Notes: generated by a model from the letters alone, not told the origin. 19,627 nucleotides of DNA from Chloroflexota bacterium (GCA_031177555.1 JAPSGM010000005.1:1-19627); one strand, 5' to 3'. Shown: positions 6,623 through 15,289, counted from the stretch's first letter. Made by a program: numbers and translations.

Positions 6623-7549
6623 GTGAGCAGGCCGCAGGCGAGCTGGACGCGGCTCCCTTCGGCCCTGCGCGGCGATCGGATCGCGACCGTGCCGGACGAC
6701 TGGGAGGTGTGGGCCTTTTCGGACCCGCACGGGGTGACCAGCGGGCTGCGTGCCGCCCTGCGGCAGGCGGGGCTTGTGGACGAAGCGCTGCGCTGGAGCG
6801 CACCGGCGGGCACGGCCCTGGTCGGTTGCGGCGATTACGCCGACCGCGGTGCTGACAGCCGCGGCGTGCTGGCCCTGCTGCGCCGCCTGCAGCCCGAGGC
6901 CGAGGCGGCCGGTGGGCGAGTGGTGCTGCTGCGCGGCAACCACGAGGAGATGCTGCTGCACCTGCGTGCCGGCCGGCACGAGTGGCTGACCGTCTGGCTG
7001 GCCTACGGCGGCCACGCCACGCTGCAGTCGTTCGGCTGCGCTCCGTCCGACCCGCTGCTGGACGCTGCGGCCCTGGCAGGGATCGAGGCGGCGGCCCCGG
7101 GGACCTTCCGCTGGCTCGAGTCCCTGGCCCAGGCCGCCCGCTGGCGCGACGTGATGTTCGTGCACGGCGGCCTGGCACCCGGCTGCGGACCGGCCGACCT
7201 GGGCATCGCCACCGATGCCCACCTGTGGGTTCGCGCCGAGTTCTTCGAGACGCCGCTGGAGAGCGGGGCCTTCGATGGTTACCGGCGCGCCGGAGTGGAG
7301 CGCGTGGTGTACGGTCACACCCCCAGCCCGGACGGCGTCCGGGTGCTGCAGCGAGGCCGGCTGCTGAACCTGGACTCGAATGCGTGCGGCAACCCGCGCA
7401 TGCCGCCCCACGCGCGCAGGATGGTGACCCTGGTGAACCTCGGCGACGGCTCGTTCGAGGCCTCCCCCCGCGTGGTGATCCCGACCGATGCGGCGCCAGA
7501 CCGGGCGCCAGCCCCCGAACCGGCCGATCCCATGCTCGACCACCGATGA
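6623..7549 (+). CDS. PPP-type metallophosphatase (calcineurin-like, Ser/Thr phosphatase or ApaH-like)
   Basis: This 308-residue enzyme has all the signature motifs of the binuclear-metal phosphoesterase/PPP family. They are FSDPHG (Asp34, His36), GCGDYADRG (Asp71, Asp74, Arg75), LLRGNHEEM (Asn106, His107, Glu108), VHGGLAPG near residue 180, and VYGHTPS near 231. This set predicts hydrolysis of phosphoproteins or of dinucleoside polyphosphates (ApaH-like) in the cytoplasm; no signal peptide is seen. SDPHG and DYADRG are small variants of the usual SDIHG and DYVDRG. The start is GTG 6623, with AGGTGA 9 nt upstream; a later GTG at 6689 is also in frame. Its stop is 18 bp before the E1 gene, so it is likely co-transcribed with the 2-oxoacid dehydrogenase genes. 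A link to dehydrogenase control is only a hypothesis. Confidence 0.88.
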   Translation: MSRPQASWTRLPSALRGDRIATVPDDWEVWAFSDPHGVTSGLRAALRQAGLVDEALRWSAPAGTALVGCGDYADRGADSRGVLALLRRLQPEAEAAGGRVVLLRGNHEEMLLHLRAGRHEWLTVWLAYGGHATLQSFGCAPSDPLLDAAALAGIEAAAPGTFRWLESLAQAARWRDVMFVHGGLAPGCGPADLGIATDAHLWVRAEFFETPLESGAFDGYRRAGVERVVYGHTPSPDGVRVLQRGRLLNLDSNACGNPRMPPHARRMVTLVNLGDGSFEASPRVVIPTDAAPDRAPAPEPADPMLDHR

Positions 7550-7567
7550 GCCCGGAGAGGTGAACCG

Positions 7568-9886
7568 ATGGTGACCCCCACCCACGAGCCCACCTTCCAC
7601 AGCGACACCCGGCCCGACTTCGGGCGGTTCGAGGAGTCGTGCGGAAGCATCACCGGGTTCTCGTTCGACGGTGGCGTGGCGTCCGAGATCGCCGAGGGGC
7701 GCCTGACCGCCGAGGGTGCGCTGGACCTGCTGGACGACCTGCTGGCCATCCGCGAGCTGGAGGAGATGATCGTCCGGCTGCGCAGCGGTGGCTACGACGC
7801 GCTGCCGGGCTACGACTATCGCGGGCCGACCCACGTGTCGATCGGCCAGGAGGGCACCGCGGTCGGCGCCGCGTGGGGGCTGCGCTCCGACGACGTGATC
7901 ACCAGCTCCCACCGCGGGCATGGTGATGCAGTGGCCAAGGGATTCGCCGCCATCCGGCGCATGGAGCCTGACCAGCTCGCCGCGCGTCTGTCGGACCGGC
8001 CGTCCGCGGCCGACCGGGACGACCTGCTGGCCGCGGCGCTGGAGGAGCACGCATACCGCATCATCGCCGAACTGTTCGGCAAAGAGGAGGGGTACTGCCG
8101 CGGGCGGGGCGGCGGCATGCACATCGGCGAGTACGCGACCGGACACCTGGGCGCCAACGCCATCGTGGGCGGCAGCGTGCCGATCGCCACCGGCGCGGCC
8201 ATGGCCTTCCGCTACGAGCGCTCGGACAAGGTCGTGTGCTGCATGGCCGGCGATGGCGCCTTTGCCAACGGGGTGGTGCTTGAGTCGCTGAACTGGGCCA
8301 CCCAGCATCAGTGGACGAACCACCTGGCAGGCGACCGTCCATACGGTCTGCCGATCATCTACCTCATCCAGAACAACCACTACGGCATGACCCACCGGAC
8401 CGATGAGGAGGTGATGGGCGTCCGCCACCTTGCGCGGCGCGCCGCCGGCTTCGCCGAGGACAACATGCACGCCGAGGTCGTCAACGGCATGGACGTCCTG
8501 GCCGTGCGGGACGCGGTGCGCCGCGCCGCGCAGCGCTGCCGCGCGGGCAGTGGCCCCGTGCTGATCGAGGCGAGCACCTACCGTTACTACGGCCACTCCC
8601 TCTCCGACCCACGCAACGAGTACCGGACCCGCGAGGAGGAGGCGGCGTGGCGTGAGGCCGACCCGATCGAGCGGCTGAAGCGCCAGGTCGTGGAGGCCGG
8701 GGTGGCGGACGACGCGCGGCTCGCCGCGCTGGCAGAGGCCGCCGGCCAGCGCAACGAACGGGCCGCGCGCCGGGCGGCGGCGGCCACCGACCCCGATCCG
8801 GCGGACCTGCTCCGCTTCCTGTACACCGACGCCGCGGCGCACGACGTGCCCGAGACCGCGCGCGCGGTCTCGACGCGGGCCGACCCGCCGGCGGCGGCGC
8901 GCGACGAGGCGGGCGCCATCTCCTACCGCGACGCGATCCGCGAGGCGCTGGTCGAGGAGATGCTGCGCGACAACCGGGTGATCGCCTACGGAGAGGACAT
9001 CGCCGACTACGGGGGGGCCTTCAAGCTGACGAAGGGCCTGCTGGAGGCCTTCGGCCGCGATCGGGTCTTCAACACCCCCATCTCGGAGGCGTGCATCTGC
9101 GGGACAGCCGTGGGTGCGGCAATCGTCGGCGCGCGCCCGGTGGTTGAGCTGATGTACATGGACTTCGCGTTGATGGCGTCGGACCAGATCGCCAACCAGG
9201 CCGGCAAGTGGCACTACATGAGCGGTGCTCAGGTCGAGGTGCCACTCGTCATCCGGGCGTCGGTGGGTGCCGGCAAGGGCTACGGCGGGCAGCACTCCCA
9301 ATCGCTGGAGAGCGTCTTCACCCATATCCCCGGCCTCCAGGTGGTGTATCCCGCCACGCCGGCCGATGCCAAGGGCCTGCTGAAGTCGGCGATCCGCAGC
9401 AACAACCCGGTCATGTTCGTGGAGAGCCAGAGCCTGTACCCGACGACGGGCGTCGTGCCCGAGGGCGAGGGCGAGCTGGTGGAGATCGGCCGAGCGCGCG
9501 TGGCACGCGATGGGAGCGACGCCACCATCGTGACCTGGGGTCCGGCGGTGATCGACGCGCTGGCCGCGGCCAAGACGCTGCAGGCGGAGCACGGGCTGTC
9601 CGTCGAGGTGATCGACCTGCGCAGCCTGGTTCCGCTTGACATGGACGCCGTGCTGGAGTCAGTGCGGAAGACGGGGCGTTGCGTGGTCGCAAGCCAAGCG
9701 GTACTGGTCGGCAGCTTCGTGAACGAGATCGTGGCCCGCATCCAGGCTGAGGCGTTCGACGACCTGGACGGCCCCGTCGGCCGCATCGGCGCGGCGAACG
9801 GCATCTCACCTCAGGCCGAGGGCCTGGAGCGGGCCTTCCTGCCACACGCCGACGACCTGGCGCGCGCCATCCTGGACCTGGTCTAG
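7568..9886 (+). CDS. Fused E1 alpha-beta of a 2-oxoacid (pyruvate-type) dehydrogenase complex
   Basis: This 772-residue protein joins the alpha and beta chains of TPP-dependent E1, which decarboxylates pyruvate or another 2-oxo acid and reductively acylates lipoyl-E2. The alpha part (about 50-380) shows SIGQEGTAVG, SSHRGHGDAVAKG, GRGGGMHIG and the TPP site from GDGAFANG (229) to NNHYGM (269-274). After an Ala/Asp-rich linker (about 385-447), the beta part shows ISYRDAIREAL, YGEDIADYGGAF, NTPISEACICGTAVGAA (catalytic Glu507) and GKGYGGQHSQSLE. Compared with typical E1 alpha, two insertions are visible. One of roughly 35-40 residues lies after AKG (about 126-165). A short one (about 246-259) lies inside the TPP motif. 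Start ATG 7568 has GGAGAGG 7 nt upstream. E2 follows 9 bp later. Substrate choice (pyruvate, branched-chain or acetoin) is not certain. Confidence 0.93.
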   Translation: MVTPTHEPTFHSDTRPDFGRFEESCGSITGFSFDGGVASEIAEGRLTAEGALDLLDDLLAIRELEEMIVRLRSGGYDALPGYDYRGPTHVSIGQEGTAVGAAWGLRSDDVITSSHRGHGDAVAKGFAAIRRMEPDQLAARLSDRPSAADRDDLLAAALEEHAYRIIAELFGKEEGYCRGRGGGMHIGEYATGHLGANAIVGGSVPIATGAAMAFRYERSDKVVCCMAGDGAFANGVVLESLNWATQHQWTNHLAGDRPYGLPIIYLIQNNHYGMTHRTDEEVMGVRHLARRAAGFAEDNMHAEVVNGMDVLAVRDAVRRAAQRCRAGSGPVLIEASTYRYYGHSLSDPRNEYRTREEEAAWREADPIERLKRQVVEAGVADDARLAALAEAAGQRNERAARRAAAATDPDPADLLRFLYTDAAAHDVPETARAVSTRADPPAAARDEAGAISYRDAIREALVEEMLRDNRVIAYGEDIADYGGAFKLTKGLLEAFGRDRVFNTPISEACICGTAVGAAIVGARPVVELMYMDFALMASDQIANQAGKWHYMSGAQVEVPLVIRASVGAGKGYGGQHSQSLESVFTHIPGLQVVYPATPADAKGLLKSAIRSNNPVMFVESQSLYPTTGVVPEGEGELVEIGRARVARDGSDATIVTWGPAVIDALAAAKTLQAEHGLSVEVIDLRSLVPLDMDAVLESVRKTGRCVVASQAVLVGSFVNEIVARIQAEAFDDLDGPVGRIGAANGISPQAEGLERAFLPHADDLARAILDLV

Positions 9887-9889
9887 GAT
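9884..9889 (+). promoter_or_regulatory. Candidate -10 element (TAGGAT) overlapping the E1 stop, 6 nt before the E2 start
   Basis: The E1 stop TAG is the first half of TAGGAT, followed by CGGCCG and then the E2 ATG at 9896. TANNNT followed about 6-7 nt later by a start codon is the layout of leaderless promoters in several GC-rich phyla. No Shine-Dalgarno is visible before this ATG. E2 could equally be translated from the E1 transcript. Confidence 0.35.
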
Positions 9890-9895
9890 CGGCCG

Positions 9896-11146
9896 ATGGC
9901 CCGGCCGATCCTGATGCCGCGCCCCGGTCAGATGACCGAGGAGTGCACGCTGCTGACCTGGCACAAGGCCGAGGGCGACCCGGTGGCGAAGGGCGACATC
10001 CTGTTCGAGATCGAGACGGACAAGGCGGTCATGGAGGTCGAGGCCTTCGATCCGGGCGTCGTGCTGCGACGCCTCGTCGAGGAGGGGCGGACGGTGCCCG
10101 TGAACTCGGTGGTCGGGTGGGTCGGGCAGCCGGGGGAGGAGGTCCCGGAAGCTGGCGCGGTCGCGGCGTCGGTCGCCGAATCCCGCGCCGCGAAGGCACG
10201 ACCCGCGCGGGCCGCCGACCCCCGGCCCGTCCCGCCAGTCGTGGCCAGGGTGGACGTCGGCGACCGCCTGCGGATCAGCCCGCGGGCCAGCCGCCTGGCC
10301 GCCCAGGCCGGTTTCGACGTGCGCAACATCACCGGGAGCGGGCCCGGCGGACGGATCGTGGAGCGCGACGTCCGGGCGGCGCTGGACGCCGGCGAGCGGA
10401 CCGGGCAGGCCGAGCAGACCGAACGCCTGGCATCGGCCCGGCCGACCGCCGACGGCGAGGATCCGCCGCGGCCGCTGAGCCGCATGCGCCGGGTCATCGC
10501 CGAACGGATGACGCGGAGCGCGACCGAGATCCCTCAGTTCGCCGTCACCGTGGCGGTCGATGCCACGCGCCTGGTCGCGCTGCGCGACGCGTTGAAGCCC
10601 GCCGGGTCGGCACTGACGCTCACCGACTTCGTGATGGCGGCCGCCGCCCAGAGCCTGGTCGAGATGCCGATCGTCAACTCGCACACCGACGGGGAGCAGG
10701 TCTGGCTGCGCCGACGGGTCCACCTCGGTCTGGCCGTGGCCGTGCCCAACGGCCTCGTGGTGGTTGTCGTGCGGGACGCCGATCACCTCACCATCGAGGA
10801 GATCCACGACCGCGCGGCCGAGATGGCCGCAGCCGCCCGCGCGGGCAGGCTCCCGCCCGACGACATGAGCGGCAGCACGTTCTCGATCTCGAACCTGGGG
10901 ATGTACGGGGTGGAGCACTTCACGGCCATCATCAATCCCGGCGAATCGGCGATCCTGGCGGTCGGCAGCGCGATTCGCACACCGATGGTCATCGGCGAGG
11001 GTATCGGCATCCGCTCGGTCATGCGCCTGACCCTGTCGGCCGACCATCGCCTCGTCGACGGGGAGCTGGCAGCGCGCTTCCTGGACGACCTGCGCCGGCG
11101 CCTGCAGCATCCCGAGGCGCTGCGCAGCAAGCGGATCGAACTCTAG
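9896..11146 (+). CDS. Dihydrolipoamide acyltransferase, E2 of the 2-oxoacid dehydrogenase complex
   Basis: This 416-residue E2 core protein has three domains. The N-terminal lipoyl domain (1-80) has EIETDKAVMEVEAF, with Lys43 as the lipoylation site. A flexible Ala/Pro/Arg linker follows. A peripheral subunit-binding domain (about 126-165) contains ISPRASRLAAQAGFDV and GSGPGGRIVERDVRAAL. The C-terminal acyltransferase domain (about 190-416) contains SGSTFSISNLGMYGVEHFTA and SADHRLVDG, with catalytic His384 and Asp388. It accepts the acyl group from the fused E1 and passes it to CoA. One lipoyl domain and about 416 residues are normal for bacterial E2. No E3 gene lies in the window, so E3 must be encoded elsewhere. 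The stop TAG (11144-11146) overlaps the stop of the convergent acetoacetyl-CoA synthetase gene. Confidence 0.95.
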   Translation: MARPILMPRPGQMTEECTLLTWHKAEGDPVAKGDILFEIETDKAVMEVEAFDPGVVLRRLVEEGRTVPVNSVVGWVGQPGEEVPEAGAVAASVAESRAAKARPARAADPRPVPPVVARVDVGDRLRISPRASRLAAQAGFDVRNITGSGPGGRIVERDVRAALDAGERTGQAEQTERLASARPTADGEDPPRPLSRMRRVIAERMTRSATEIPQFAVTVAVDATRLVALRDALKPAGSALTLTDFVMAAAAQSLVEMPIVNSHTDGEQVWLRRRVHLGLAVAVPNGLVVVVVRDADHLTIEEIHDRAAEMAAAARAGRLPPDDMSGSTFSISNLGMYGVEHFTAIINPGESAILAVGSAIRTPMVIGEGIGIRSVMRLTLSADHRLVDGELAARFLDDLRRRLQHPEALRSKRIEL

Positions 11147-13104
11147 CCGGCGGCACGCCGCTCCACGGCCAGGGCGACGAACGCGTCCAGGGAGTCCGGG
11201 TTGGCCAGCGACTCGCGCGCCGCCGCCTCGTCCGGGGGAGTGCCGGACAGGATCCGCTTGACGGGCACCTCCAGCTTCTTGCCCGACAGCGTGCGCGGCA
11301 CCGCCGGCACCGCCACGATCCGATCCGGCACGTGGCGCGGCGACAGCGATTCCCGCAGCTCGCGCCGGAGGCGCTGCTCGAGTGCACCGTCGAGGGCGGC
11401 ATCGTCGCGCAGCGCCACGAAGAGCAGCAGCTCATCGCTCGCCTCCAGGTGGACGACCACCGAGTCGGCGACCTCCGGAACGCCCTCGACGATCGCGTAG
11501 AACTCGGCCGTGCCGATCCGGACCGCGCCGCGATTCAGCGTGGCGTCGGAGCGGCCTGAGATGACGCAGGAGCCGCGCTCGGTGATCGTGATCCAGTCCC
11601 CGTGGCGCCAGACACCGGGGAAGGCCTCGAAGTAGGCGGCCCGGTAGCGTGACCCGTCCGGATCGTTCCAGAAGCCGACCGGCATCGACGGCATGGGCCG
11701 GGTGATCACCAGCTCGCCCTGCTCGCCGGTCAGCGGCCGTCCGTCGGGTGACCAGGCCTCCACCGCCGCCCCGAGGCAGCGACAGCTGATCTCGCCGGCC
11801 CAGACCGGCACCAGTGGGGCGCCGGCCAGGAAGGCGGTGCACATGTCCGTCCCGCCCGACACCGACTGCAGCTGAACCGATGGGCTGACCACGTCGTACA
11901 CGTAACGGAAGCCCTCCGCCGGCAGCGGGGCGCCTGTCGAGCCGACGCCGCGCAGGCGCGACAGGTCGGCGACCTCCCGCGGCGCCAGGCCCTCCTTGCG
12001 GCAGGCCATCAGGAACGGGGCGCTGGCCCCGAACCAGGTCACTCCCTCCTCGTCCGCCAGGCGCCAGAGCGCCCCGAGGTCGGGATGGGCGGGGGAGCCG
12101 TCGAAGAGCACCAGGCTGGTATCGGTCAGGAGACCCGAGACGAGGTAGTTCCACATCATCCAGCCGGTGGTGGTGAACCAGAAGAAGCGGTCGGTCGGAC
12201 CGAGGTCATGGTGCAGGCCGAGCAGCTTGAGGTGCTCCAGCAGGATGCCGCCGTGGCCGTGCACGATCGGCTTCGGCAGCCCGGTGGTGCCCGACGAGTA
12301 GAGGATGTACAGCGGGTGGTCGAAGGGGACCTGCTCGAACTCGAGCGTCCCAGGCTCGGCCAGCAGCTCGGCCCAGGTCAGCGCCCGCGGGATCGGCGCG
12401 GCGTCGGCGTGGAGGTAGGGAAGCAGCACCGTGGCGACCAGGTTCGGCAGCCGGTCGCGGATGGCCGCCACCTCGTCGCGGCGGTCGACCTCCCGATCGC
12501 CGTAGCGGTAGCCATCGATCGCCAGCAGCACCTTCGGCCGCACCTGGCCGAAGCGGTCGACCACGCTGCGCGCTCCGAACTCCGGCGCGCACGAGGTCCA
12601 CGCGGCGCCGAGGCTGGCGGTCGCGAGCAGCGCGACCACCGCCTCCGGCACGTTCGGCAGGAACGCCGCCACCCGGTCGCCACGCTCCACGCCGAGCCGC
12701 TGCAGCCCGGCGCGCGCCCGTGCCACGGCGTCGCGCAGCTGGCCGACGGTCATCTCGGATCGTGGACGGGTGTGGGAGCGACCGACGAGAATCCGCTCGT
12801 CATCGGTCCGGGACGCCAGGCGCAGCGCCCGCTCGGCCCAGTTCAGCCGCTCCGCCGGGAACCATCGGGCCCCGGGCATGTCGGGGTCGACCAGCGCCGG
12901 CCCGGTCGGGCCGGGCGCTGCATCGGTGAACTCCCAGACCGAGCGCCAGAAGGCATCCAGCTCCTGGGTGGACCAGCGCCACAGCGCGTCGTAGCCGTCG
13001 AGGCGCAGCCCGCGCGATGACTCGAGCCAGTCCAGGTACGCACCCATCCGGCTCGTCGTGCGCGCGTCCGCGGGAGGGCTCCACAGGACCTCCGGATCGG
13101 GCAT
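11143..13104 (-). CDS. aacS: Acetoacetyl-CoA synthetase (acetoacetate--CoA ligase)
   Basis: This 653-residue member of the adenylate-forming (ANL) superfamily makes acetoacetyl-CoA from acetoacetate, ATP and CoA. Its length and N-terminal style (VLWSPPADARTTSRMGAYLDWL, with the family's RWFPAERLNWAERAL-like segment) match acetoacetate--CoA ligases rather than the shorter acyl-CoA synthetases. Motifs are YSSGTTGLPKPIVHGHGG (P-loop, about residue 267), GVGSTGAPLPAEGF, GVWRHGDWITITERG, SGRSDATLNRGAVRIGTAEFY, and near the C terminus SGKKLEVPVK (catalytic Lys, about residue 609). The start is ATG 13104, where similarity to the family begins. The frame stays open far upstream, but only as an antisense shadow of the next gene. 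No convincing Shine-Dalgarno is seen. It is divergent from the FG-GAP-like gene with a ~40-bp gap, and its stop lies within the same CTAG as the E2 stop. The likely role is ketone-body or polyhydroxybutyrate-related acetoacetate use. Confidence 0.93.
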   Translation of the reverse strand: MPDPEVLWSPPADARTTSRMGAYLDWLESSRGLRLDGYDALWRWSTQELDAFWRSVWEFTDAAPGPTGPALVDPDMPGARWFPAERLNWAERALRLASRTDDERILVGRSHTRPRSEMTVGQLRDAVARARAGLQRLGVERGDRVAAFLPNVPEAVVALLATASLGAAWTSCAPEFGARSVVDRFGQVRPKVLLAIDGYRYGDREVDRRDEVAAIRDRLPNLVATVLLPYLHADAAPIPRALTWAELLAEPGTLEFEQVPFDHPLYILYSSGTTGLPKPIVHGHGGILLEHLKLLGLHHDLGPTDRFFWFTTTGWMMWNYLVSGLLTDTSLVLFDGSPAHPDLGALWRLADEEGVTWFGASAPFLMACRKEGLAPREVADLSRLRGVGSTGAPLPAEGFRYVYDVVSPSVQLQSVSGGTDMCTAFLAGAPLVPVWAGEISCRCLGAAVEAWSPDGRPLTGEQGELVITRPMPSMPVGFWNDPDGSRYRAAYFEAFPGVWRHGDWITITERGSCVISGRSDATLNRGAVRIGTAEFYAIVEGVPEVADSVVVHLEASDELLLFVALRDDAALDGALEQRLRRELRESLSPRHVPDRIVAVPAVPRTLSGKKLEVPVKRILSGTPPDEAAARESLANPDSLDAFVALAVERRAAG

Positions 13105-13128
13105 GGAGCGATGATGCCACGCACGGGC

Positions 13129-13134
13129 TATGCT
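13129..13134 (+). promoter_or_regulatory. Candidate -10 element (TATGCT) for the FG-GAP-like gene
   Basis: TATGCT ends 10 nt before the preferred ATG at 13145, in the ~40-bp gap between divergent genes. Transcription would begin almost at the start codon. This argues against the upstream ATG at 13130, which would lie inside the -10 hexamer. No clear -35 is visible. Confidence 0.35.
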
Positions 13135-13144
13135 GGCGGGACCG

Positions 13145-15253
13145 ATGCCTCCGCGCGTCCTCGGCCGAGCCCTCCTGATGGCGAGCCTGCTCGCGGCGTC
13201 GGCCGTATCGCCGCTCGCCGGGGTGGAGGCCGTTCCGCCGGAGCGCGCGACCGTGCTGCCCGGCGGCGACAGCTTCGGGGCGATGGTCGGCGACGTCGGC
13301 GGGGACGGCGTGCGCGAGCTCATCCGCCTGGTGCCGTGGGGGGTGAATCCATCGCAGATGGCGGTCGAGGTCGTCTCCATGGCCGGTGACGCACCACAGC
13401 GGCATGGCCACCACCTCGTCCAGCGCGCCGCGAGCCCGGACGACACGTTCATCGGCAACAACCCGAACGAGGACCCGCTGCTGCCGGTCGGCATCCGCGA
13501 ACCCACCCGGCTGATCGCCTGGCACGGGCCGGATGGCGAGCGGGTCATGGCGGCCGCCATCGGCGTCACCGAGCTGCCGCGGCCCTGCTGCCTGACGCTG
13601 TGGTGGGTCACGCTGGACCGCGCGGGCGAGACCGAGCTGGCGCTCATCCAGGACACCACCTCCAGCGCGGCCCACGTGATCGCGGTGGACCTGGACGACG
13701 ACGGCGTGGACGAGCTGGCGGTCGCCGAGACGCCCGACCCGAGCTCCCCCGACGACACCCGCGTGCTCGTGCTGCGCTGGAACGGCACGGACTTCGACCG
13801 CGTCGAGGGGCGCGCGGAGGACGCCCTCATCACGGGTCCGCTGACGCCGCTGGGCGACAGCGATGGGCTGCCCGGTGAGGAGTTCGGCTTCGTGGCCATG
13901 CCGGCCACCTCCGGCCGGGACGTCCCGTCGCTGCACCGCTTCCGCCTGGACGGGAACCGGCTGGTGACCGAGCACGCGGAGCTTCCGTCCGACGGCAGCA
14001 TCCATGGCCTGCGCGACCGGTCCGCCACGCGCTTCGCGCTGGTCAGCCCGCAGGCGGCCTTCACGCTGCGGTGGCGGGCCGGCGGTCGCGAAGCGACCAT
14101 GGTGGCCAGATCCTCTCGTGGCGGCCGGGCGCTCGGGGTCCTGGGCCGCGGTCCCGACGCGCGGCTGCTGATCGTGCGCGGCGGCGCGGTCGAGATGCTC
14201 GACGCCGACCTGGGCCTGCGCCAGGACGTGGCCAGCGGCGCGCCCGCCGCGTGGTTCGTCGAGGGCGGCTGGCCGCCGTATGCCGGGGAGCTGCCAGGCG
14301 GGGACGAGGCCGGCGAGCCGGCCATGATCTTCGGCGGCCGCCTCATCTCCGCTTCGGAGGACTCGCATCCCAGCGCCCTTGGCGACATCGCCGCGCTGCC
14401 GGGGAAGGCACCGGTCGGCTTCTTCGGGCCGCGGCGCGGCTGGGCGGCCGTCGCCGACGGCGGGTCGCTGCCCGTCGGCCGCCGTGGGGGGTCGCTCGGC
14501 GTGGCCGCCGAGACCCGCGGAGGGTCGATCGCCGTCATGCCGGCCCAGGCCATGATGCGCCCCGAGCGTGACGACGGCCGCCTGGAGCCCGAGATCACCG
14601 ACGCCGTCCTGGAGGGCCCGCCGGCGCAGCCCGTCCTGCTGACCGCCGGCGGTGCGGTGGCGCGGTTCGAGGCTCCGCCGAGCAGCAGCGTCCTGGTGAG
14701 CGGCCAGGCCGGCGACCCGGCGATCACCACGGTCGGGCAGGACGGGATCGCGCAGGTGCTGCTGGTGACGCCGTCGGACGCTCCTCGCGACGTCAGCTTC
14801 ACGGCGCGGCTGCTGGTCGCGACGCCGTCAGGACACGGCTACGGCGCCACGTGGCAGGTCCAGGTGCTCGAGGGCCCGCCGCTGCTCACCGCGACGGCGC
14901 CACTTGCGCCGCTCAGCTTCTCGGTACCGCTCAGCGGAAGGACCGCGCCCACCGCCAGCCTGGTGGTCGACGGCGAGCCGGTTACCCCTGGACCGGACGG
15001 CACGTTCGTCGCCTTGGTCGACGCGGGACCCTTGCCGCGCACCTTCCGGCTGAAAGCCACCGACCGGGTGGGCAACACGGCGGAGCTGACTATCTCGGTG
15101 GTGGGCGTGGTCGACTACCGGCGCCTGCCGTGGGTCCCGATCATCGCGGGCCTCACGCTGATCGCCGCCGGCGTCCTGTACCTGCGGGTGCCCAGGCCGT
15201 CCGCCGTCCCCGCCACGGATCCCGACGAGGGGGTCCTCGAGGAGGTCGAATAG
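13145..15253 (+). CDS. Secreted, membrane-anchored protein with FG-GAP/VCBS-like repeats and Ig-like domain
   Basis: This 702-residue protein of unknown function is probably outside the cytoplasmic membrane, anchored at its C terminus. The N terminus reads as a signal peptide: MPPRVLGR, then a hydrophobic stretch ALLMASLLAASAVSPLAG. The body has Asp-rich segments like FG-GAP/VCBS calcium loops, for example GDVGGDGVRELIRLV and AVDLDDDGVDELAVAE followed by VLVLRWNGTDF, as in beta-propeller blades. Near the C terminus is a beta-sandwich-like stretch (LSGRTAPTASLVVDGEPVTP, then RLKATDRVGNTAELTISVV) resembling bacterial Ig-like domains. This is followed by one membrane helix (WVPIIAGLTLIAAGVLYLRV) and a short acidic tail. 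I chose ATG 13145 for a compact n-region; ATG 13130 is five codons longer. It is divergent from acetoacetyl-CoA synthetase and 70 bp before a sensor kinase. No enzyme motif was found. The topology is fairly sure, the role is not. Confidence 0.78.
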   Translation: MPPRVLGRALLMASLLAASAVSPLAGVEAVPPERATVLPGGDSFGAMVGDVGGDGVRELIRLVPWGVNPSQMAVEVVSMAGDAPQRHGHHLVQRAASPDDTFIGNNPNEDPLLPVGIREPTRLIAWHGPDGERVMAAAIGVTELPRPCCLTLWWVTLDRAGETELALIQDTTSSAAHVIAVDLDDDGVDELAVAETPDPSSPDDTRVLVLRWNGTDFDRVEGRAEDALITGPLTPLGDSDGLPGEEFGFVAMPATSGRDVPSLHRFRLDGNRLVTEHAELPSDGSIHGLRDRSATRFALVSPQAAFTLRWRAGGREATMVARSSRGGRALGVLGRGPDARLLIVRGGAVEMLDADLGLRQDVASGAPAAWFVEGGWPPYAGELPGGDEAGEPAMIFGGRLISASEDSHPSALGDIAALPGKAPVGFFGPRRGWAAVADGGSLPVGRRGGSLGVAAETRGGSIAVMPAQAMMRPERDDGRLEPEITDAVLEGPPAQPVLLTAGGAVARFEAPPSSSVLVSGQAGDPAITTVGQDGIAQVLLVTPSDAPRDVSFTARLLVATPSGHGYGATWQVQVLEGPPLLTATAPLAPLSFSVPLSGRTAPTASLVVDGEPVTPGPDGTFVALVDAGPLPRTFRLKATDRVGNTAELTISVVGVVDYRRLPWVPIIAGLTLIAAGVLYLRVPRPSAVPATDPDEGVLEEVE

Positions 15254-15283
15254 GAGCGACCTCGCCGCCCTCCCGCCCGATGC

Positions 15284-15289
15284 TACAGT
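15284..15289 (+). promoter_or_regulatory. Candidate -10 element (TACAGT) for the histidine kinase gene
   Basis: TACAGT followed by CGG lies 34 bp before the kinase ATG (15324), inside the 70-bp gap after the preceding stop. It resembles the TANNNT-CGG sequences before the tRNA, DUF1015 and E2 genes. A good -35 is not visible. GAGGAT (15310-15315) with 8-nt spacing would be the ribosome-binding site. Confidence 0.35.

Noticed and set aside
6491..9592. A minus-strand open frame of about 1030 codons opposite the phosphatase and E1 genes
   Set aside because: It is antisense to genes with clear motifs on the plus strand. Its translation is rich in His, Arg, Val and Gly with no domain, which is typical of a high-GC shadow frame.
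13105..14802. Extension of the acetoacetyl-CoA synthetase frame ~565 codons upstream of ATG 13104
   Set aside because: The added sequence is Ser/Arg/Pro-rich and antisense to the FG-GAP-like gene. Family similarity begins at ATG 13104 with PDPEVLW.
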